From: JAABRB01 sp963735025
Lineage (GTDB): Bacteria; Pseudomonadota; Gammaproteobacteria; Burkholderiales; SG8-39
DNA length: 64,000 nucleotides
NCBI GenBank assembly: GCA_963735025.1
Contig: CAVTJG010000009.1
Span: 1,674,001 to 1,738,000 of the forward strand
Direction of reading: 5' to 3'
The notes below the pieces were generated by a model that saw nothing but the letters and a program-made list of their open reading frames with translations, did not search any database and had not been told where the DNA came from. Position numbers and translations under genes: made by a program. Of this stretch, positions 58,083 to 64,000 are shown in pieces. How positions within the stretch are numbered: position 1 is the stretch's first letter; each line of letters starts with the position of its first letter.

Positions 58083-58487
58083 CTACGCGCCCAGCGGCGG
58101 CGGCACCTGGCGCGGCCGGCGATCCTCGCCGGTCGCGACGTACGTAAGCGTGGCTTCCGTGACCTTCACCACCTCGACGTCGGCTGGTGTGCGCTGCGCA
58201 TAGACCTCGACGTTCACGGTGAGCGAGGTATTGCCGACCTTGACCACCTCCGCATAGAACGAGAGCAGGTCGCCCATGAACACGGGCTGCTTGAACTGGA
58301 ACGCGTTTACCGCGACCGTGGCGACGCGACCGCGCGCGCGCTGGCTCGCCGTCACGCCGCCCGCGATGTCCACCTGCGCCATGATCCAGCCGCCGAAGAT
58401 GTCGCCGTGAATGTTGACGTCGGCCGGCATCGGCACCATTCGCAGGACGGGATCCTTGCCGGCAGGTAGCTGTACGCCCTCGCTCAT
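58083..58487 (-). CDS. acyl-CoA thioesterase, hotdog fold (YciA-like)
   Basis: A 134-residue protein with ADVNIHGDIFGGWIMAQVDI, the conserved active-site segment of YciA/ACOT-type thioesterases, and VNAFQFKQPVFMGDLLSFYA. It hydrolyses acyl-CoA to free acid and CoA in the cytoplasm. It is on the same strand as the beta-oxidation genes, 40 bases downstream of the FadB/FadJ-type gene, and probably belongs to that transcription unit. Confidence 0.9.
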   Translation of the reverse strand: MSEGVQLPAGKDPVLRMVPMPADVNIHGDIFGGWIMAQVDIAGGVTASQRARGRVATVAVNAFQFKQPVFMGDLLSFYAEVVKVGNTSLTVNVEVYAQRTPADVEVVKVTEATLTYVATGEDRRPRQVPPPLGA

Positions 58488-58527
58488 ATTCGTATTCTAG
58501 CCGTTGCACCCGGCGCGCAAGATCGCG

Positions 58528-60456
58528 TCACGCTTCGCGATGCGCGAGGTAATGCATCGGACCTCCCCTGAACGGCGCAAAGCCCGTGCCGAAGATCAGG
58601 CCCGCGTCGGCCAGATCCGCGTCGGCGACGATGCCTTCCGCTACGGTCTTCTGCGCTTCCTCGAGATACGGCTCGATCAGCCGATTCGCCAGATCCGGCG
58701 GTACTTCGCCATCGGGTCCCTTGTTCGGCTTGCCCTTGATCCAGCGATAGAAGCCTTCGCCCGTCTTCTTGCCGAGCTTGCCGGCGTCGACGTGCTTCGC
58801 GAGGCTCGCGGGCATGGTCGCGTCGGCGCCGGCAAGCGACTTGCCCGCGGCGGCACAGATATCCAGACCGACCGTGTCCGCGAGCTCGATCGGCCCCATC
58901 GGCATGCCGAACTGCGTTGCGGCCGCGTCGATCGTCTCCTTCGCGACGCCTTCGTCGACCAGCTTGAACGCCTGGAGGAGGTAGGGTCCCAGCACCCGGT
59001 TCACCAGGAACCCCGGCGAGTCCTTCACCGGCAGGGGCAGCTTGTCGATCTGGCGAACGAACGCACCGCCCTTGCGCGCCCACTCGGGATCCGTCGCGTC
59101 GCTGCTCACGATCTCCACGAGCTGCATCTGCGGGACCGGGTTGAAGAAGTGCAGGCCGACGAGTCGCCCGGGAGTGTCCAGCACCGTGGCGATGTCGGCG
59201 AGCTTCAGGCTCGATGTATTCGTGGCGAGGATTGCGGACGCTTTCGCGATCTTCTCGAGCTTGCCGAAGAGCGCGCGCTTAGCGTCGAGATTCTCGAAGA
59301 TGGCCTCGATGATCACGTCGGCATGGCGCGCGCCGTCGCCCGTCACGTCGGGAATCAGGCGGTCCATCGCGTCGCGTACGCGGAGCTTGTCGCGTATCCG
59401 CCGCCTGAAAAGCTCGGCGGCGCGCTTCATCGCGGGGGCGAGGCGCTCGGCGCTCTGGTCCTGCAGCGTCACCGTCATGCCGCGCATGGCGCAAACCGCC
59501 GCGATGTCTCCGCCCATGGTGCCCGCGCCCACCACGTGCACGCGCCGTGCCGTGAAATCGCTTTCCTTGCCGAGCGATTTCATGCGCTCCTGCAAGCCGA
59601 AGATGCGGATGAGGCTGCGGGTCGTGGGATGCTGCGCCAGGTAGGCGATCGAACAGGGATCGTCCGGCCGTGGCGCGAACGGGTCGCCGTCGTGCTTGAG
59701 CCAGAGCTCCAGGATCGCATACGGTGCGGGATACTGGTCGCGCCGCGCTTTCTTCTGCAACTGGCGCAGGGCGAGCTTCGCGACGAGCTGCTTGAGCGGG
59801 CCGTTCAGCAGCCGGTCCTTCAAGGACAGCGCGTGCGGCTTCGGTGCATCGAGCACCATGACCCGCGCCGTGTTGTCCATGATTCGCACCGGAACACTCG
59901 CGTCGACCAGGCCGACCCGCTTTGCGCGACGCGCATCCACCGACCGACCGCTCATCATCATGTCGAGTGCTGTCGTCGGGCCGACTACCCTCGGCAGCCG
60001 CATCACGCCGCCCCAGCCCGGCAGAATGCCGAGCATCACCTCGGGCAGCGCGAAGCGCGTCCCCGGCTCGTCGACAGCGACCCGGTAACGGCAGGCAAGC
60101 GCGAGCTCCAGCCCTCCGCCCATACAGAAGCCGCGCACCAGGGCGAGCGTGGGGAAGGGCATGGCCGCAAGCTTGTTGAACGCGTCCCATCCGCGCCGCA
60201 CGATCGCCATCGCGTCGTCGACCGTGTCGATGCGCGTGAATTCGTCGACGTCGGCGCCTGCGATGAATCCCGAGGCCTTGCCCGACCGGATGACGAGGCC
60301 GCGCGGCTTCCGTACCGAGAGCGAATCGAGCAGCTCGTTGAGCTCGCTCATGACCTCCGCGGAGAAGGTGTTGGTCGCGCTACCCGCTTTGTCGAATGTG
60401 AGCCACGCGATCCCTTCGCCATCAATCTCGAGCCGGAAGTGCTTCGCTTCGCTCAT
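58528..60456 (-). CDS. bifunctional enoyl-CoA hydratase/3-hydroxyacyl-CoA dehydrogenase (FadB/FadJ-like)
   Basis: A 642-residue protein with an N-terminal crotonase domain (SGFIAGADVDEF, FCMGGGLELALACRY and the PEVMLGILPGWGG segment) and a C-terminal 3-hydroxyacyl-CoA dehydrogenase (VHVVGAGTMGGDIAAVCAMR as NAD site; LVGLHFFNPVPQMQLVEIV with the catalytic histidine; KDSPGFLVNRVLGPYL). It is somewhat shorter than E. coli FadB or FadJ but has all catalytic parts. The start overlaps the thiolase stop by four bases, so the two are coupled as in fadAB. Confidence 0.94.
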   Translation of the reverse strand: MSEAKHFRLEIDGEGIAWLTFDKAGSATNTFSAEVMSELNELLDSLSVRKPRGLVIRSGKASGFIAGADVDEFTRIDTVDDAMAIVRRGWDAFNKLAAMPFPTLALVRGFCMGGGLELALACRYRVAVDEPGTRFALPEVMLGILPGWGGVMRLPRVVGPTTALDMMMSGRSVDARRAKRVGLVDASVPVRIMDNTARVMVLDAPKPHALSLKDRLLNGPLKQLVAKLALRQLQKKARRDQYPAPYAILELWLKHDGDPFAPRPDDPCSIAYLAQHPTTRSLIRIFGLQERMKSLGKESDFTARRVHVVGAGTMGGDIAAVCAMRGMTVTLQDQSAERLAPAMKRAAELFRRRIRDKLRVRDAMDRLIPDVTGDGARHADVIIEAIFENLDAKRALFGKLEKIAKASAILATNTSSLKLADIATVLDTPGRLVGLHFFNPVPQMQLVEIVSSDATDPEWARKGGAFVRQIDKLPLPVKDSPGFLVNRVLGPYLLQAFKLVDEGVAKETIDAAATQFGMPMGPIELADTVGLDICAAAGKSLAGADATMPASLAKHVDAGKLGKKTGEGFYRWIKGKPNKGPDGEVPPDLANRLIEPYLEEAQKTVAEGIVADADLADAGLIFGTGFAPFRGGPMHYLAHREA

Positions 60457-61736
60457 ACCGTCTCGACCAGCATTGCGCCGCCCTGGCCGCCGCCGATGCA
60501 GATCGACGCGATGCCGCGCTTGCCGTTCAGGCGTTTCAGTACGTGGAGCAGATGCAGCACGATGCGGGCGCCGGATGCCCCGACCGGATGGCCGAGCGCG
60601 ACTGCGCCGCCGTCCACGTTGAGCTTATCCAGGTCGAGCGCGCCGGCCGCGGACTCGAGACCGAGTTCGGTGCGGCAATACTCGTCGCTCTTCCACGCTT
60701 CGATGCAGCCCAGCACCTGCGCGGCGAAGGCTTCGTTGATTTCCCAGGCGTCGAGATCGTTCAGCTTGAGGCGGTGGCGCTGCATGAGCGGCGTCGCGGC
60801 GTGCACCGGACCGAGCCCCATCTGCGCCGGATCGAGCGCCGCCCACTGCGAGTCGACGAGGCGGCCGAGCGGGGTGAGACCGTGGCGCCGCACGCCTTCC
60901 TCGGTGGCGAGGATCAGCCAGGCCGCGCCGTCGGTCACCTGGGAGCTGTTACCGGCCGTGACGGTGCCGTACTTGCGATCGAAGAAGGGTTTCAGCTTGG
61001 CGAGCGCTTCGACCGAGGAGTCGCGCCGCACTCCGTCGTCCGCCGCGTAGAGTTTCCCTTGATCGTCGAAAGCAGGCACGACTTCCTGCAGCCAGCCGTT
61101 GTCCTGGGCGAGGGCCACGCGTTGATGGCTGCGTACTGCGTACTCGTCCTGCTCTGTTCGCGTGATACCGAAGCGGTACGCGAGATTTTCCGCGGTTTGC
61201 CCCATCAGGAGCCCGACGTTCGGATCGGTGAGTCCTTTCATGATTCCGATCACAGGGGCGAGATACGCGGGCCGAAATTTCGTGAGCGCCGCGGCCTTTT
61301 GCCCGATGTTCTTTGCCGCATAGAAGGTGGAGAGCCACAGCACCATCGCGTCCGAGAAGAGAAGCGGCGCGCGTGACAGCGCGTCCACCCCGCCGGCGAG
61401 CAGCAGCTGGGAGCGCCCGGTCGTCATGTTCGCCATTGCCGAATCGAGCGCCTGCATCCCCGACGCGCAATTGCGCATCACGGTCCAGCCGGGGACCTTG
61501 TCGCCGCAGCCCATGCGCAGCGCCACGACGCGTCCGATGTTCACTTCGTCGACAGACGGCGCGGCGCAACCGAGGATCACCTCGTCGAGCTCGTCCGGCG
61601 CGAACGGCTGGCGCGCCAGCAACTGCTTGCCCGCCTGGGTCGCGAGATCGCTGGCCGAAAATGGCCCGGGACGGTTGCGTGCCTTCAGAAACGGTGTCCG
61701 TGCGCCGTCGACGACGTAAATCGCTTTTGCGGTCAT
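60453..61736 (-). CDS. acetyl-CoA C-acyltransferase (thiolase, FadA/FadI-like)
   Basis: A 427-residue thiolase. The nucleophilic cysteine is in MRNCASGMQALDSAMANM, the NEAFAAQ segment contributes to the active site, and the second cysteine and histidine are in ALGHPVGASGARIV and ASICIGGGQGGAML. It cleaves 3-ketoacyl-CoA to acetyl-CoA in beta-oxidation. It is 16 bases downstream of a small lipoprotein gene and four bases overlapping with the FadB/FadJ-like gene. Confidence 0.95.
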   Translation of the reverse strand: MTAKAIYVVDGARTPFLKARNRPGPFSASDLATQAGKQLLARQPFAPDELDEVILGCAAPSVDEVNIGRVVALRMGCGDKVPGWTVMRNCASGMQALDSAMANMTTGRSQLLLAGGVDALSRAPLLFSDAMVLWLSTFYAAKNIGQKAAALTKFRPAYLAPVIGIMKGLTDPNVGLLMGQTAENLAYRFGITRTEQDEYAVRSHQRVALAQDNGWLQEVVPAFDDQGKLYAADDGVRRDSSVEALAKLKPFFDRKYGTVTAGNSSQVTDGAAWLILATEEGVRRHGLTPLGRLVDSQWAALDPAQMGLGPVHAATPLMQRHRLKLNDLDAWEINEAFAAQVLGCIEAWKSDEYCRTELGLESAAGALDLDKLNVDGGAVALGHPVGASGARIVLHLLHVLKRLNGKRGIASICIGGGQGGAMLVETV

Positions 61737-61752
61737 GTTTCTCCTCTTACGC

Positions 61753-62007
61753 CTAGCACGCGCGCGCGTGGTCCCAGCGCGCCTTCGAGCAATTCGACTG
61801 GACCTCCGGGGACGCGTTCGTCACGCCGCTCTCGCACCAGTAGGTTGCCCGTTTCGCGGCGTCCAGGCACTCGGGTGTCGGGTGGTTGCCCACCGGATAG
61901 CTCTTGCTGACCTCGATGTTGGCGTAAGGCGTGCAGCCTGTCGCGCTCGCGAGCGTCACGAAAACGGTGACGATCCGCAACGACCAGGTCTTCCCCGACG
62001 CGCTCAT
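61753..62007 (-). CDS. small cysteine-rich lipoprotein
   Basis: An 84-residue protein with a hydrophobic signal (WSLRIVTVFVTLASATGC) ending in a lipobox-like ATGC, so Cys25 would be acylated. The mature part has four more cysteines (47, 58, 73, 84), enough for two disulphides, and sits in PTPECLDAAKRATYWCESG and NCSKARWDHARAC. I do not know the family. The start overlaps the end of the acyl-CoA dehydrogenase by four bases and the thiolase follows after 16 bases, so it is a true member of the beta-oxidation operon. Confidence 0.7.
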   Translation of the reverse strand: MSASGKTWSLRIVTVFVTLASATGCTPYANIEVSKSYPVGNHPTPECLDAAKRATYWCESGVTNASPEVQSNCSKARWDHARAC

Positions 62008-64000
62008 GCGGCGACCCGCCGTGGCGCGTTTGGTTTGGCGAGAAATTCCGAAATGCCGAAATCCGGGGGAAAGTCGTCTACGCGTATCACTTCGTCACGC
62101 AGGCTGGCCATGGTACGCAGGATTTCGCGCTCGGCGTCATCGATGACGCCCGCGGCGCGCGCCGCGTCGGCAAGCGCTTCCGCCGAATTGCCGGAGACGG
62201 TTCCCTGCTTTTGCGCAGTCCGGATACGAGCCTCGATCGATTCCGCGGCCATGGTGGCGGCAAGCGCGCGCTCGAGCACCGCAAAGGGATCGTTCCTGTC
62301 GGTCGGAAGATACATGCCGCTGGTGAGGCGATCGCGCGTGGCGGATGGCTCGATCAGCAACCGTGCAACCTCGTGCCCAAGCTTGTCGGACGGCACGACA
62401 TAGGGTCGGCCGATGGGAAGGATGATCTGGCGGAGGAACCAGGCGACGGCGCGGCTCGGATAGTTCGAAATGACGCCCTCGAACGCATTCTGCGCGCGAT
62501 ACATGCAGTCCCAGATCGCCCAGTGCAGGAGCGGCGCATCCGCGGCCTGTCTTCCCTCGTCCTCGAAGCGCTTCAGCGCCGCTGACGCGAGGTACATGAG
62601 CGAAAGGATATCGCCCAGTCGCGCGGACAGCTTCTCGCGGCGCTTGAGGCCGCCGCCGAGGACGAGCATCGACACGTCGCCGAGGAAAGCGAATGCGGCC
62701 GAAAAGCGGGTGAGCTGCTGGTAGTAGCGGCGGGTCTCCGGCGCGACGTCGGCCGGGACGTGTACCCAGTGCGAACCGGTGATTCCCATGACGAAGGCGC
62801 GTGCGGCGTTCGTGAGGGTGAACCCCACGTGGCTCCACAGCGCCTGATCGAATGCGTGCGCGGCACGCTCGCGATCCGGATCGCGCGCCGCGTTCATTTC
62901 TTTCAGCACGTAGGGGTGGCAGCGGATTGCCCCCTGGCCGAACACGATCAGGCTGCGGGTCAGGATGTTCGCGCCCTCGACCGTGATCGACACCGGCACC
63001 TGCTGGTAGGCGCGGCCGATGAAATTGCTGGGTCCCAGGCAGATTCCCTTGCCGCCCTGGATGTCCATCGCGTCGTTGATGATCTGCCGGTTGCGCTCGG
63101 TGACGTGATACTTGACGATCGCCGAGATCACCGACGGCCGCTCGCCGAGGTCGACGGCGCCCGCGGTCATCACGCGTGCCGCATCCGTCAGGTAGAGATT
63201 GCCACCCATGCGCGTGAGCGCTTCCTCGATGCCCTCGAACTTCCCGATCGGCATACGGAACTGGCTGCGCACGCGCGCGTAGGCGCCGGTGCCGCGCACG
63301 GCGAGCTTCGACATTCCGACGTTCGACGACGGCAGCGAGATCGAGCGCCCGGCCGCGAGACTTTCCATCAGCATGCGCCAGCCCTGGCCGGCCATCTCGC
63401 GTCCGCCGATGATCCAGTCGAGCGGCATGAAAACGTCCTTGCCCCAGTTCGGTCCGTTCTGGAACACGGCGTTCAGGGGCATGTGCCGCCTGCCGATGTG
63501 GACACCGGGTGTGTTGGTCGGCACGAGTGCGCAGGTGATGCCCACTTCCTCTTCTCCACCGAGCAACCGCTCCGGGTCGCGCAGCTGGAACGCGAGCCCG
63601 AGCAGGGTCGCGACCGGGCCGAGCGTGATGTAGCGCTTGTCCCAGGTGACGCGCATGCCGAGCACCTGCTTGCCTTCCCACGTGCCCTTGCAGACGACGC
63701 CGACATCGGGAATCGCCGCCGCGTCGGAACCCGCGTGCGGATTGGTGAGCGCAAAGCAGGGAATTTCCGCGCCTCGCGCCAGGCGCGGCAGGTAGTAGTT
63801 CTTCTGTGCCTCGGTGCCGTAGTGGAGGAGGAGCTCTGCCGGCCCTAGCGAGTTGGGCACCATCACCGAGACGGCGGCGGCACTGCAGCGCGTCGAGAGC
63901 TTCATCACCACCTGCGAGTGCATGTACCCCGAGAATTCCTTGCCGCCGTAGCGCTTCGGAATGATCATGCCGAGAAAGCCCTTGTCCTTGATGTACTGCC
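62004..64000 (-). CDS. acyl-CoA dehydrogenase (FadE-type), N-terminus beyond the window
   Basis: At least 665 residues, continuing past the window end in frame. The flavin and substrate regions are visible in CFALTNPHAGSDAAAIPD and QIINDAMDIQGGKGICLGPS, with VPVSITVEGANILTRSLIVF further on, all typical of the long FadE type (about 770-820 residues) with a C-terminal DUF1974-like extension (APLLHWAIWDCMYRAQNAFE). It catalyses the first step of fatty-acid beta-oxidation. It is the first visible gene of the operon that continues with the lipoprotein, thiolase and FadB/FadJ-like genes. Confidence 0.93.
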   Translation of the reverse strand, partial: QYIKDKGFLGMIIPKRYGGKEFSGYMHSQVVMKLSTRCSAAAVSVMVPNSLGPAELLLHYGTEAQKNYYLPRLARGAEIPCFALTNPHAGSDAAAIPDVGVVCKGTWEGKQVLGMRVTWDKRYITLGPVATLLGLAFQLRDPERLLGGEEEVGITCALVPTNTPGVHIGRRHMPLNAVFQNGPNWGKDVFMPLDWIIGGREMAGQGWRMLMESLAAGRSISLPSSNVGMSKLAVRGTGAYARVRSQFRMPIGKFEGIEEALTRMGGNLYLTDAARVMTAGAVDLGERPSVISAIVKYHVTERNRQIINDAMDIQGGKGICLGPSNFIGRAYQQVPVSITVEGANILTRSLIVFGQGAIRCHPYVLKEMNAARDPDRERAAHAFDQALWSHVGFTLTNAARAFVMGITGSHWVHVPADVAPETRRYYQQLTRFSAAFAFLGDVSMLVLGGGLKRREKLSARLGDILSLMYLASAALKRFEDEGRQAADAPLLHWAIWDCMYRAQNAFEGVISNYPSRAVAWFLRQIILPIGRPYVVPSDKLGHEVARLLIEPSATRDRLTSGMYLPTDRNDPFAVLERALAATMAAESIEARIRTAQKQGTVSGNSAEALADAARAAGVIDDAEREILRTMASLRDEVIRVDDFPPDFGISEFLAKPNAPRRVAA

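Noticed and set aside
58504..61050. 848-residue plus-strand frame opposite the FadB/FadJ-like gene and the thiolase
   Set aside because: It is the antisense reading of two overlapping conserved genes, with high GC at third positions suppressing stops.

Overview
The window looks like chromosomal DNA of a high-GC betaproteobacterium, most plausibly Burkholderiales. The reasons are the GC-rich codon use, a Bug/TctC-type binding protein beside a TRAP transporter, a gcvT-gcvH-gcvP operon, Ada and AlkB, a VanA-like Rieske oxygenase, and dispersed REP-like repeats of the type TGGATTCCCGC...GCGGGAATG. No rRNA, tRNA or CRISPR array was recognised. Single-base frameshifts are common, including in genes that should be under strong selection (pepN, ada, the TRAP genes). 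Many are therefore more likely uncorrected sequence errors than real decay. Such genes are entered as pseudogenes spanning the whole reconstructed gene, with the break stated.

Layout. 1-6.1 kb: a ligase tail and a decayed stretch holding an AEC permease, a MalT/BTAD-type regulator and a FadL-like porin, all broken. 6.4-12.3 kb: an MFS transporter and a cyclase-family hydrolase, then a ferritin-like protein, an alpha/beta-hydrolase fused to a LuxR helix-turn-helix, an SDR and a small hypothetical. 12.7-26.7 kb: mostly housekeeping (Fpg-family glycosylase, DUF4105 membrane protein, glycine cleavage operon, aminopeptidase N, NfeD protease with slipin, ada and alkB).

26.8-37.9 kb: a minus-strand catabolic operon diverging from a LysR regulator. 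It encodes a PrpF isomerase, TctC and TRAP uptake proteins, an HTD2-type CoA hydratase, a class III CoA-transferase, a CitE-type lyase, a fumarase/CMLE-superfamily lyase and a truncated TcuA-like dehydrogenase. Taken together the set could carry tricarballylate or aconitate through itaconate to acetyl-CoA and pyruvate. This resembles the trans-aconitate route of Ustilago (PrpF-type isomerase plus CMLE-type decarboxylase) joined to bacterial itaconate degradation. The pathway is an inference.

38-56.7 kb: an accessory region with a 2-hydroxyacid dehydrogenase, an acyl-CoA synthetase and four insertion-sequence traces (two IS1182-like, one complete IS30, one IS91-like scrap). Its most unusual content is a module present twice. 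A roughly 1100-residue regulator (N-terminal LuxR helix-turn-helix, nucleotide-cyclase-like domain, ATPase, TPR tail) is divergently transcribed from an lrgA-lrgB pair. Copy 1 is intact. In copy 2 the regulator is decayed but the lrgAB pair is intact. I know of no described system pairing this regulator architecture with LrgAB.

57-64 kb: a minus-strand lipid and aromatic block with an acyl-CoA dehydrogenase (cut by the window end), a small lipoprotein, a thiolase, a FadB/FadJ-type protein, a hotdog thioesterase and a Rieske oxygenase. The first four overlap or nearly touch and form a beta-oxidation operon.
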